From Artocarpus heterophyllus (lineage: Eukaryota > Streptophyta > Magnoliopsida > Rosales > Moraceae), in NCBI GenBank assembly GCA_025403435.1, contig CM046344.1:22239652-22303651 (forward strand): 64,000 bases of DNA, read 5' to 3'. Made by a program: the position numbers and the translations under genes. Positions 48,828-60,051 of this stretch are shown one piece after another; within the stretch, counting starts at the first letter, position 1, and the number at the start of each line of letters is the position of its first letter. The notes beneath the pieces were generated by a model, which was not told where the DNA came from, made no database searches, and saw only the letters and a list, made by a program, of their open reading frames with translations.

Positions 48828-50776
48828 GGTTAGAAAAATAGTACACAATAGAATTTAAAATTTTTTATTTCAGAGTATTTTTCAAAACACAAGTTTGACA
48901 CGCTATATGCATAAATTAACTAGATCTTACTAACCTTGTAAATGCCAAAAAGCTTCCTCAATCAGTGAAGAGAAGTAAGGTTCTAGAAGGACCTCAACCA
49001 ACTAGCCTTCTTTGCTATTTTCTATCCACAATCGGAGTGAGTGTGGGCTCACAAGTACAGCTCTTCCACCAGGTGACTCTCCTTCCAACCAATTGAGAGA
49101 ACCCAAAGCTAGTGTTTGTGATTTGTGAACAAGAGCTCTCAGGGAGTTTTTGAATCTCACTTATCAAAGTTTCACTCTTAATAGAGGTTAAGCCTAGGAG
49201 TCAGTCCTTATCAGATAATGCCTCAAAATTTGAATCAGAATCAAATTCGGATCAATATCTAATGAATTCTGCGTGAAAATACGTGATCTTTTTATCGCAC
49301 GATCGGCATGTCGATCTATGTAACCGGCATGCCGAACTTGCCCCATCAGTAGGCTGAACCTAAGGATCGGCATGCCAAACTGTCGATAAAAAAATCTCAA
49401 CAAATCTTTTATTTTCTACCCGAAATTCTATAGGATAAAGTCTCAGTTTTAATTCAAATAACCCAATAGAAAAGTTATCTAATCAAAACAACTTTATCTA
49501 GATAATCTTTGGGAAAATAAATGAATTCCTAATAATTCAATAAGTTTATCTTAAATTAATTCAAAATTAATCCAATCGACAAATAGACATGAATTATCTG
49601 ACAAAATTAATTCAACTGATAAACAAACATGAATTATTTGATTCTTTCAGTTTTCAACCAATCTAATAAATCTAACATAAGTCACCAATTATTGAAAAAG
49701 CATGTTGTATCGTTACAAGATTTTGTGAGCTAGCAAAGGGGACCTGATGGGCCTATATAGTTCAAGCTCTCGATAGTCATGAAACCCAATATCCTAGATA
49801 TACATTTCATAATTATCAACTCCAACGCTACTACACTAAAAGCTTGGAGCTGCACTCTCGAACTATATAGAATTACAAAGCACGTATAGCCAAGTCTCCA
49901 TGACATGTTATAGTGTATCGTATCCCCATAGGATCATCCATAATCAGCTTAAGGACAAGTTCTATCTTACCTTCCCAATTATTTTTTTATCTTACGTTCC
50001 ATTATCTCACCATCGAAAAACTTACCATCCAAAGACGGTATACCATTCGGTTACACCTATGTATCCAAATGGTTGAGCGCTCTAGTTTTCCAATTATAGG
50101 ATAACGCATATAAGAGGATATCACTACTCTTAAAAATGGGCTATGGATTCCATTTCTATGAATAACGAGTCTATGCTATCAAGAATCATGTCTCTAACGT
50201 ATCGGCATATGTACCACTATTAAAAATGTGGGTGTCATCCTTTGGTATATTAAAAGACACAAGTCAAGACAACGGCCTTACTATTCTTCTCAGGATTAAG
50301 ATACAATACAAATGATTGTCTAAAGTGAATCGATTTACTGAGACAGAATTATTAATCAAAATCAATTCACTTTATATCCTGATCCAATACATTGTAACCT
50401 ATGACAATGTGCCAATGTTTCTATTCATGGAATCCACCTCCGATAGTCAAGACAAACCATCTACCAATAGGGATATAGACAACATAACAATCTTTAAATG
50501 AATAAAGCATCCAACTTATTCCCTCGATTGTGGATCTTATGTTTTAGACCATCACCTTAAGAATTGTGTCTTCCGCATAATCTGTCCATCATATGCCCAA
50601 TTCTTAAAGGTTTAGACTGACAGTCTTAGACTATTATTTGCTTAACATACATTCAACAAATATAAATGTAAAGAGGACAAGATTTGGTATATAAATAACA
50701 AATAAATTCTTTATTGATAAAAATGTCTCCCCAAAACATATTACATTTTTACTCCTTAGGGTATACATGTCTAATA
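48828..50776 (-). mobile_element. Copia B/C family LTR, second of a joined pair
   Basis: A full-length LTR, about 1949 bp, starting GGTTAGAAAAATAG directly after the first LTR and ending TGTCTAATA. A deletion removes the TATA region (near 49180) and another removes part of the centre (near 49560). GC-palindrome motifs lie at 49300-49385. No gag, pol, primer-binding site or polypurine tract separates the two LTRs. Confidence 0.88.
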
Positions 50777-51500
50777 GTCTAACAGTAATGTCAAAACCAA
50801 CTCTTAGACTATGCTTGATAGTTGGTATTGTATTGTATTATATAAAGTGTATTTTATTGTGTTGTATTAGGTTTCCATTGTGTTATACTATCATAAGATA
50901 TTATGGTGTTTAATGCATGACATATTGTGTAATAAATGCAAATGTAATTGTTTAAATTTTGAGGGATCAAAATGTAATTTTCTTAAAATTATGGCTCAAA
51001 ACATAACAATTACCTCAATTATGGATCTTATGTTTTAGACCATCACCTTAAGAGTCGTATCTTTCGCATAATCTATCCATCAAATGCCCAATTCTTAAAA
51101 GTTTAGACAGACAGTCTCAAACTATTGTTTGCTTAACATACATTCGACAAATATGAATGTAAAGAGGACAAGATTTGGTATATAAATAACAAATAAATTC
51201 CTTATTGATAAAAATGTCTCCCAAAAACATATTATATTTTTACTCCTTAGGGTATACATGTCTAACAGTCTAACAATAATGTCAAAACCAACTCTTAGAC
51301 TATGCTTGATAGTTGGTATTGTATTGTATTATATGAAGTGTATTTTATTGTGTTGTATTAGGTTTCCATTGTGTTATACTATCATAAGATATTATGGTGT
51401 TTAATTGATGAGATATTGTGTAATAAATGCAAATGTAATTTTTTAAATTTTGAGGGATCAAAATGTAATTTTCTTAAAATTATGGCTCAAAACATAATGT
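50519..51500. repeat. 491 bp tandem duplication across an LTR edge
   Basis: The interval from about 50519 to 51006 is repeated from about 51010 to 51500 at a constant offset of 491 bp (for example TGGATCTTATGTTTTAGACC at 50531 and 51022; LTR ends at 50776 and 51267). Each unit holds the outer roughly 250 bp of the Copia LTR plus roughly 240 bp of flanking AT-rich DNA. A few substitutions separate the copies. Confidence 0.92.
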
Positions 51501-52397
51501 TCAAAAATTAGGGGTCAAAATATCATATTTTGAAATTATAGTAAAATTACATGACCAAAGTATCATTTTTTTAAGGTGAGGGACCAAAATATAATTCTTA
51601 AAAAGTATAAATTTTTCCTCAATATTTAAAGAGTAATAGGTTCCAACCCAACCTCGTGTCGGCTCAATCCCCAACTCTGAATGAACCATGGACCCGACAT
51701 AAAATAATACAATACAACACAATATAATATATCGTTGTATTACATCAAAAATAGTTTGTTTTCTATAATATAACATAAATTGTATTAAATTGCCATTTGA
51801 ATTAATTCATACAACATAATAGTCATATTAAACATTATGTTAGAGTATTATTATATAATGCATTATTTAAAACGGTCCACTAAATATAGCCTTAATTTCT
51901 CAAAGGATGCTTAATAGTTATATAAATTACAAAGTTATAAGCAGGTAGAGTGAATCATGGGTCCAGAAACAAAAAGTAAATCATTGGCTTTATTTAAAAA
52001 AACCAAAAGAAGAAGAAAATGAACCGATTTGAGAGAGTTATGTTGCAAATTAAAGACCTTAATTCTATCGAAAGCAAAAAACATAAAACAAAAAAATAAG
52101 CAAACGTATACACATAAAATTTATAGTGGTTCAATTTTAATGTGAGAGTTACGTCCACTTTCAATCATTGTAGAAATTCATTATATGATGGAGAAGAAGT
52201 TTATAAGAGAAAATTATAGACATTCTTTCTAGGTTTTTTCTCTTTCTCTCTCTCACATATATTTTTTGGAGTTACACAAATAAGCCCTAGAATCTCTTAT
52301 TTATAAGACTACATAAAAGAAAAGATCAGTTTCCCAAAACTAAAGGCTAACTTGCAACCAGGTTTCGTGGCCTTTCCCAATCCTCTATGAAGGGTGA
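51501..52397. other. AT-rich intergenic DNA
   Basis: No gene. Repeated GGGTCAAAAT/GGGACCAAAAT words near 51510-51590 suggest a worn transposon end. 52100-52390 has LTR-like wording (CTTTCTCTCTCTCAC followed by TTATTTATAAGAC), but no partner was found. Confidence 0.5.
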
Positions 52398-52701
52398 TAA
52401 ATCATTGAGTAAAGTGCCCCAATGGTCTCTGATCTATTAACAGGTGATTCGATTGTATCAATTATTTTTTTAACTGAAATAACCTCGAACTTAAAAAAGA
52501 TTTAAAAGGACTAATTTAACTAATGTCTGTCTATTGCGACCACATGTTGTGCATATGATCACCATCTACTTAAAAAGCCTAAAAATACCCCTAATTACAT
52601 CAACAACCATTCAAAAAATAAATAAATAACAAATAATAAATAAAAAATCCCATCTTCTCCAGCTCAAGCCAGCAACTATCGCCGGCTACTGCCCCTCCCT
52701 T

Positions 52702-53037
52702 TGATCACCCACCTAACTCCACCCCAAAAGCTAGCTGTGAGGGGAGGATTGTGAACCCATATATATAAAACCCAAGACCACCCTCTCTAACCAATGTGGG
52801 ACACATCATTCTCGACCCCTTTAGACTGCACGTCCTCGTGTCAACTCTGTCGTTAACCCACACGAGTGGCAGGGAACCTTTGTAAATGCGCCCACCGACC
52901 AGTAGAGGTTCGGCTCTGATACCATATGATATGAACCCACCTAACTCCACCCCAAAAGCTAGCTCGTGAGGGGAGGATTGTGAACCCATATATATAACAC
53001 CCAAGACCACCCTCTCTAACCGATGTGGGACACATCA
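52702..53037 (-). mobile_element. TRIM (miniature LTR retrotransposon)
   Basis: On the minus strand: 5' LTR 53037-52927 (TGATGTGTCCCACATCGG...TTCATATCA, 111 bp), two bases, the primer-binding site TGGTATCAGAGCC (52924-52912), about 100 bp of non-coding interior, a purine-rich CTAAAGGGGTCGAGAA, and 3' LTR 52808-52702 (107 bp). LTRs, Met-tRNA primer site and polypurine tract with no coding capacity define a TRIM. It is inside the Mutator-like element. No target-site duplication was recognised (CCCTT left, TTCAT right). Confidence 0.85.
52912..52924 (-). other. Primer-binding site of the TRIM
   Basis: The minus strand reads TGGTATCAGAGCC two bases after the 5' LTR, complementary to initiator methionine tRNA. 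Confidence 0.88.
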
Positions 53038-53044
53038 TTCATAA

Positions 53045-53760
53045 ACTTTGCAAATCACACATTTGGGACAATGACTCAAACTACAAAGAACAAACTTAGC
53101 CCTTGGTATATGAAAATTCAAAGAGCAACCCCAAATCAGCCCCCGAGTTCTAGCTTAGGTGTGATGGGAAGGACGTTGGGGGCTCACAATGGCAATAGGA
53201 GATTGGGCTTATGGCAAAGAAGGTTGGTTTGTGACTTGGAGCTTGAACTCATGGCAGCCTTAACTCGAGCCAGTGGTGGAAAGGGTTGTTTTGCAAAGAC
53301 TTGGAGTCTCTATGCCATTGAGCCCCCCGCCTTGTAGATCTCCATTGTAGCCCTGTCATTACTGTGTCGAAGTCCATCCTCACCATCAAAAGGTAGTTCT
53401 TGGGCTAGGTGATGCTTGAATGACGAGGAATTTGGTGCGATGGAGGAGTGGGGGTGGGTTGACAGGCAAACGGTTTAAGCATGCAATGACTTGCGATGGT
53501 TGGCGATGACTCACGATGACAAAGAGATAGGCTGGTGGGAGTGAGAGAGAGAGAAAAAGAGGAAGAGATAGGCTGATAAGAATGAGAAAGAGAAGAGGAT
53601 GGAGAGAGAGAAAGAGTGACATAGAGAGGAGGAGGAGGAGGAGGAGGATGAGAAGAAGAAGAATAAGAAGAAGAAGCATGAGATAGGTGGTGACCGGATT
53701 GGGGAGGCCGATGGTGGATGGTGGCCGGAACTGACGAAGAAAAGGGAGGGAGACGAATCA
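53045..53760 (-). other. GC-richer core of the Mutator-like element
   Basis: On the minus strand a pyrimidine-rich start (CTCCCTCCCTTTTCTTCG) is followed by Pro/Ser-rich open frames (53761-53405) with (CTC)n and (TTC)n runs. This could be a captured host gene 5' region, as in Pack-MULEs, or just simple repeat expansion. I recognise no protein domain. Confidence 0.45.
53625..53676. repeat. (GGA)n/(GAA)n microsatellite
   Basis: Eight consecutive GGA triplets, then interrupted GAA triplets. Confidence 0.9.
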
Positions 53761-54040
53761 AATGGGTCTTTGTTTCATGTTTTACGTATTTTTTCTTTTT
53801 ATGATTTCAATTTTAGCTTTTAAAAGTATATAAAGTATTTTACTAAAATACCCCTAATAATTCAATCACGTGTTATACACATGATCTTTTTCATCTAATT
53901 TTTTACAAACTTCTATTAATTTGGTCCTTTCGTATAAATTTTGGGAGCTTAAGGTCGTTACAGCTAAAAAAAGGATCAGGACAATCGAGTCACCTTTTAA
54001 AAAGATCAGAAACCATTAGAGCAATTTACCCTATATCATT

Positions 54041-54979
54041 AGACATTAAATTAGGCTCCACAAATGCAGTTTACCGTTTTGAGGAAAGTGATCAAGGGAA
54101 CCTGTGGCTTTCACAGTCTGCTTGGGTGATTCCATATTTGTGTTTTGGGAGGAGACTCTTCTGGCACACATCAAGTACTCTCCCTTTACCAAATATAAAA
54201 GGGCAAGGAAACATAAAGCCAATCCTAGCCTATGCCTCATTCTTTCAATCCAATAAGGGGAAAAAGATTTGTGGCAAAAGGGCAAGGAAAAAAAAAATAA
54301 AGAAAGAAACTATTTTAGGAAACCAAGGAACCAATGCTAGATTGGCGCTTAATTTTGAGGAAAAAAAGTATTCAATATATAGGCTAAAAATGTATATATG
54401 TCGTTTCAAATAAACAATGCATATACGTGAATTGTCGTTGATGGTGTATCACCATTAATTGTAACAAGCATAAATATGTTGACTACGTGGCTATTTATCA
54501 TTTCTTCTAATGAACACTGCCATTAATTCGAGCAAGTGGAACAATTTTGACTATGTGGAGCTATTTATTATTTCTTGTCAAGAAAACGAAAAATATAATA
54601 GAGAATTTTAAGGTAGTATTAGCGATGCGGTTGTACCTTGTTTGGTTTCTCTCAAGGCGAGAAGTCATCGCTTCCTCTTTTTTTTTTTTTTTCTTTTTTT
54701 TTTTTTTAACTTGAGATAGGAGATTCAAACTTTTCGCATTTTGGTTAAGTCGGATATAATTTTATTTCTAGAATATGCTTGCAACAACGTCATAGCTTTA
54801 TTTTTTGTCTTGGTTTTAATCAAGATATAAGAAAATTTTTGGAAAAAAAAAAGAGCACAAGCTATATAAGAAATATGAAAGGGAAAAAAAGAAAAAAAAA
54901 TAAAACATTGGCGTGAAGCTTGTTTTCAATATTGTCACTGCAATGCACTGTTGGGTTTGTGCACTCGATGGGTGAAATA
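54041..54979. other. Intergenic DNA with homopolymers
   Basis: No gene recognised. The right target-site duplication of the Mutator-like element ends at 54040. Long poly-T at 54678-54708 and poly-A near 54840-54900. The open frame 54126-54413 is Lys-rich and shows no domain. Confidence 0.55.
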
Positions 54980-56999
54980 TAGAGATGTAAGAACAGGTCG
55001 GCCCGACCCATTCTCCTTAAGCCCACGTGGGCTGTGGGTAGGGCTGGCCTAGCCGATGAATTATGTGGGGTGGGTCGAGCCCGCCCATATAAAACCTAAC
55101 TCAATCCAGCCCACACCATAAGCCAATTTTACGTAGATTAGGCTGGGTCGTGCCGTAGACCTTGAATGGGCTAAGCCATTCGAGCCCATTTATTAGTTAG
55201 AATGGTTAGGCCTGTCTTCGCCCCCATCTAAGTATGTAGTTTTAAATTATTTTATTTTTATTTATATTTTTTAATTTTTAAACAAGTTAACAAATATAAA
55301 AGTTTGAATAGTCAATGAAAATATGAAAAGAGATATTTTATTTACAATTACCTCATTAAAAGCATTTCCAAAGAAAACCCGATAAGATAAAACCTTGGTA
55401 AGGACAAAAGAGTATAATTAGGATAATTATACATATGATGTTTACTAAATTACTAACAAAAACATAAAAAATAAAAATAAAAAATAAAAAGCTTTGCTTT
55501 TTAGAAGAAGCAAAGCATGCCTACAAGCAAAAAAAAAATAAAAAATCTTACCATGATGTGATGTGTGAGGCTTTTTGCTAGAAAAGACTATATTCAGGTA
55601 TGTTCACCCATGAATGAACATGAAAAAGTATATATAAATATATTTATGTTAGTAACAATTACACAATGTGACCCTTTTTTAAGAAGTGGATTAAAATATG
55701 TCTTTGTTTTACAAATATCATTTATATGCCTCTTTTTTAAATTATATATATTGAGAATCTAAAAATACTTTCTAAGTAAACTTTATCATGCATTTATTTT
55801 TATTTTTAACAAATCTCCTTATTTTTCTCAAAGTTAAGTCGTTAGAAAAAAATGATATTAGAGAAATGCATATATACTTAATTAATTAGAATGTAACTTA
55901 AACAACAAAAAAATCATCCATGTCATTATTACTTACAATATAATTTAAAAAAAAATACAAGAAGTAATAAAAAAATGAATATCATTAACTTAATGTAATA
56001 TTGTTTCTATTACCAATCCATAACATTAGCAAACCCTAAATAGGAAGTATCATTATAACTTGAAGTCTTAAAAAATAAATATCATTAAATATTATTATCA
56101 TTTTGTATCATTAACTTAATGATATAACTTATAAGGCATACAAAAAGACTAAAATAAATACTATTTAATTAATTTAATTACCTATTACTAAAAAAATAAA
56201 AAAGTCTTTATCACTTAATGTCTTAAAAATGAATGTCATTATATATCATTAACTTAATGATGTCTTAATTATATAACCAGTAAGACACAAAAAAAGACTT
56301 AATAAATACTATATCATTAATTTAATTACAATATCTTAATTTCAATTTGTGAGTAAAATCCTGATTCAATAAAAAAATTCTATCTTTTAGCTGAGAGAAT
56401 TTTAAAATCGTTATTTTTTATACTAGTTTGAATTTAAACAACAAGCAACCTAATTTTGGGGATTTTTTTATAAATATAATGATATCATAGTCTATTTGAA
56501 ATCTTTAATATGTATATACTAATTATTCTAAAAAATAAATTAAAACAACAATATCATTATTTAGGTCATTAATGTCTTTATACATATACATTGAGACATA
56601 TAAATAATATTTATAAACTGAAGACATATTTTAATTGTACAAATAAAAAGAGCCACATATCTCATTATTCCTTTATTTTATATAGTTAAATGAACTTAGG
56701 CCATAATGAGCCTTTGGTGGGTTGACTCATTATGGACCTATATAGGCCTTACATGGGCCAAGATAGGACAGCCTATTATTCGCCTAAACTTACCGACTCA
56801 ACACGGCCCAAGCTCGATTTAGCCCATGATTTTTCATGGATTGTGCTGCTCATGAGTTGATATATATTAGCTCCGCTTAGTCTACTTATTTATGAGTTAG
56901 GCTGTGCTTTAAACAATGACGAGACTTGTCATCTTAACTTGTCACTATGTCAAGATAGACCTGGCCGATCCATGCCCCTGGTCTATTGTTGCATCCCTA
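54980..56999. mobile_element. Probable non-autonomous hAT-like element, 2 kb
   Basis: Left end TAGAGATGTAAGAACAGG and right end, reverse-complemented, TAGGGATGCAACAATAGACC make short imperfect TIRs of the hAT TAGGGATG type. Flanking 8 bp are GTGAAATA (54972-54979) and GTGAATCA (57000-57007), 6 of 8 matching. Sub-terminal regions are enriched in GGCC/GGGCT words on both sides, and the centre is very AT-rich. No transposase frame. Confidence 0.6.
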
Positions 57000-57007
57000 G
57001 TGAATCA

Positions 57008-58276
57008 TCATTTTGTTTTCTTGTTACTTATAATTAGAATAAATCCAAAGTGGGAAAACAATAAAACGATCGAACACTGTTTAGGAGGGAAAAAGAAAGG
57101 CGGAAAAACAAAAAGAACCCAAGACAGGAAAAAGAAAAAGTGGAAAAGAAAGAAAGGGAGAGAAAGGAGGAAAGAAAGAAAGAAAGCGAAATGTGAGAAA
57201 GAGAGAGAAAGAAAGCGAACTGAGCCAGCCAAGCCAGCACCCCCCCGCCCCCACCTCCTCTCTTTCTCTCTCTTCTCTCAACTCCCATAGCGATGGCGTG
57301 ATTTGCTTTTGCTTCTTTCTTTTTTTTTTTTTTTTACTTCCCTCGATAGGAATCTTTGAAAATCCAAAGCAGCAATCAGAAGGGAAAAAAAATAACAAAA
57401 GAAACAAAAATAGGCTCAAAAAGCAAAAAATGCAACAAATTTGGGCACCTCTTTATCCCCTCGTTCCTTTTTGCTATTGCAACTCCCTTTTCTGTTTCAG
57501 GTTAGCCTAACTCAACCCTCCTAATTAAGGAATTTGCTCGGTCCAATCCATGCGTTTTTTCTATTATTTTATAAATTTTCCAAGTTTATGAAGTATCTCT
57601 TTGCATTTCTGATTTATCTTATACATTGAACACAGATTTTACACAGATGATTGTCATCTTTTCTTTCCTTTTTTTCTTGGTAGCGATGGCACATAATCAA
57701 TAAATTCAACAATAAAAATTCCGAATACAACGAAAATAGCGTTGATTTCAATATAAATTCAACAAATAGTTGCATTGAATTATAAAAGAATTTCCTTTGT
57801 AAAGAGCAGAGATTTTATATTGTGAAAGGACATTATTGATAGTGTGCAATTTTGAGAGGAATTTATAGTGTGCAATTTTAGGGGTTGAAGTACCTCGAAA
57901 ATAATTTTTGGAGTTAGGGTTAACAAAATTTCTAGTGTGAGCTTTTTATGGCAAGACAGACATTTTGAGCATACAAGTATCATATTATTTTAATAGTTAG
58001 ATTAACGGTTTGATATGTGATTATCCATGTTCAAAATTTACAGTACATGATATAGAATTGTTTCTAATTAGAGATCAGACCATTAAAGTTAACCCAATGA
58101 TTAAAATAACAGGAGTTGCCAATAGAGTCAAAATACGTGTCCTATTATAAGTTTTACCATATTTTTTTAAATGAAGTTTTAACAAATTCCAAATGCATCT
58201 CAAAACATCAATACTCAAAATGTCAACTTTTTTTTTTTCTCATGACAAGTAAGCTCTTAAAGCATAGAATTAAAAG
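57008..58276. other. Intergenic DNA with a gene-start-like patch
   Basis: 57090-57230 is purine-rich. 57235-57300 is GC-rich then CT-rich, followed by ATGGCGTGA, giving the look of a plant 5' leader, but no open frame follows. It may be a relic or a distal untranslated exon. The rest (57500-58276) is AT-rich with nothing recognised. Confidence 0.4.
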
Positions 58277-58668
58277 GATTATTTTTATAAATCCCTTTTA
58301 AGATATGTACTCTATTTCATTTTGTCTCTTGATTTTTGAAAACCGATTAAAAGACCCTACGCATGGTAGAAAACCAAACACTTTGCCCCTTTCATCTAAA
58401 TTCGTCTATATTCCTAACAAGATTGCTAATGTGATATATAATTAAATATTATAAAATATATTAAAATTATAATTAAATATATAAAGATGATTAAATTTTA
58501 AGATGATTAAAAATTGTATTATTTTCATTTTTTCTATTTTTCTCCCTCCCTCTTCTATCACTCCCTTTCTTTGGATCTCTCTCTCCCTCTTCTCATTTCA
58601 TCTTCTCTTTCTGTCTCCTTCTCTCTTTTTCTCTCTCTATTTCTCTCAACGGAGTAGTGAGGGTGGTA

Positions 58669-59000
58669 TGGAGCGACGAGAGTGGCGATCCAAGTTGGGT
58701 AGAGGGGGTGGACGTTGTGCGACAAGGAAGGGCTGGGCTGGGAGTGGGGGCAATGGAGAGGGGTGTGCGCTACTAATGAGGATGGTGGGTGTGACGGGGT
58801 GGGGGTGTGTTGTGGGCGTGGGCGTGGGCGTGGGCATGGGCATGGGTGTGCGTAGGGATGTGGGGTGGGCGGCGGTGTGTTGGGAACGAGAAAGGGTGGG
58901 CTATGGGCATGGGCCTAGTGAGGGTGGTTGGCTGGTTGGTGTAGGGGGCCACTGGGGTGGGTGGGTATTAGGCGACAGGTGCGAGGCTGAAAATATTTGA
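58669..59000 (+). other. G-rich core of the second long-TIR element
   Basis: An ATG at 58669 opens a Gly/Val/Arg/Trp-rich frame to 59000 after a CT-rich leader. The composition is driven by G-runs and a GTGGGC hexamer repeat (58807-58850). It may be captured or simply repetitive sequence; no domain is recognisable and I do not regard it as a confident gene. Confidence 0.3.
58807..58850. repeat. GTGGGC/ATGGGC hexamer repeat
   Basis: About six imperfect hexamer units in tandem. The G-runs could allow G-quadruplex formation on the plus strand. Confidence 0.8.
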
Positions 59001-59332
59001 TTGATTTTGGTTTTTTTTTAGGGTTTGATTCACAGTAGAGAGACAAAGGAAGAGAGAGTGAAAGAAGAGGGAGGGAGAGGGAAAAAAAAAGAACTACAGA
59101 AAAAGAAAGGTTTTTAATCATTTTTAATATTAATTATTTTTATATATTTGAAAATAATTTTAATATATTTTTTATACTTAATTATATATCAAATCAATAA
59201 ATTGGATGGAGGTGGCAAAGTGATAGATTTTTTATAGTTTGGGGCGGGAAGAGGGGTTTTTTTTACCAAATTTAAAAAATCAAGGATAAAATGAAGTAAG
59301 GTATATTGATCACTAGGTTTATGAAAATAATC

Positions 59333-60051
59333 TTATATAAAATAAGGTGTTTGATTGCACTGTTAAAATTATAATTGTGCAATTCTAACTAACTTGTTAA
59401 CAATATATATTTTTTTCTCTAATTTATGTTTCCAACTAAGTTTTTGATTAGAAAAAAAAAAAAAAAAAAGCTAGGTTCCTAATCGCCCTTGTGTTCTTTC
59501 TTTAAAAAAAGAAAATAAAAAAAACCCTTATAAAAGGTATCCCCTCACAAGAAGCCACTTGCCAAACAGAACCTAAAGGGCCTTTGTTTTTTTTAACCTT
59601 TTGCCAAGACCTAATGGACTTGACCTCGGTTGAAGATTCAGACATTCAGTAGACCAATAGGTCTAAAATCGTCTTTTCATCTAGTGAATGCCCCTGTGAG
59701 GGAAAGAGACAGTGGGGCATGCTACGTCAGTAATTCTCTGGAGAGAGAGATTTTTCTTTTCTCGTCTTTTTCCTCTTTTATTCCAATTTTTAATTTCCTT
59801 TTTAAAATTATTTTGCCATTGTTGAATGTATCAATCATAATATTTTCCTTCGCACTTTCTCGCACTTTCTCACTACCGTCCGTTGGTACCAAATAGTCTC
59901 TCTCTCTCTAAGTCCGTTCTTCTGGATCATCTCTTTCACTCAGTCTCTCACTGATACTGAAACCTGAAAAACTCTCTCTCCACACTCTCTCTCGATCTCT
60001 GCGTAACATGAGCATGAGAGTGGGGATTATTGCAAGCCACCAAAGCCGGTT
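59333..60051 (+). promoter_or_regulatory. OPS promoter and 5' leader region
   Basis: A TATA-like TATAAAAG lies at 59529-59536 and a CT-rich tract (59898-60000), typical of plant 5' leaders, lies just before the CDS. If transcription began at the TATA site, the leader would contain an 88-codon frame (59630-59896), so a start nearer the CT tract is more plausible. A 10 bp tandem repeat (CGCACTTTCT) lies at 59851-59870. The true start site is not determinable by eye. Confidence 0.45.

Larger units (their letters stand above)
52407..54031. mobile_element. Mutator-like element with about 200 bp inverted repeats
   Basis: The left end (GAGTAAAGTGCCCCAATGG...GATTCGATTGTATCA) and the reverse complement of the right end (GGGTAAATTGCTCTAATGG...GACTCGATTGTCCTGA) align for about 200 bp. 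That alignment includes a shared run near TACCCCTAAT. A 9 bp target-site duplication with one mismatch flanks it (TAAATCATT at 52398-52406, TATATCATT at 54032-54040). Long TIRs and 9 bp duplications are the Mutator (MULE) pattern. No transposase is present, so it is non-autonomous. The core is GC-richer than its surroundings and contains a nested TRIM. Confidence 0.8.
58277..59332. mobile_element. Second long-TIR (Mutator-like) element
   Basis: The left part (GATTATTTTTATAAA..., TTCATTTTGTCTCTTGATTTTT..., GATATATAATTAA...) and the reverse complement of the right part (GATTATTTTCATAAA..., TTCATTTTATCCTTGATTTTTT, GATATATAATTAA) align for more than 200 bp with small indels. The inner flanks are CT-rich on the left and GA-rich on the right. 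No 9 bp duplication was recognised, so superfamily and exact ends are uncertain. The core is strongly G-rich. Confidence 0.65.

Noticed and set aside
58503..59000. Gly/Val/Trp-rich 165-residue open frame as a gene
   Set aside because: The composition follows from G-runs and a hexamer repeat inside a TIR element; no homology words are recognisable.
59630..59896. 88-residue frame upstream of OPS as a gene or long uORF
   Set aside because: No domain is recognisable, the composition is like the AT-rich promoter, and the leader probably begins to its right in the CT-rich tract.
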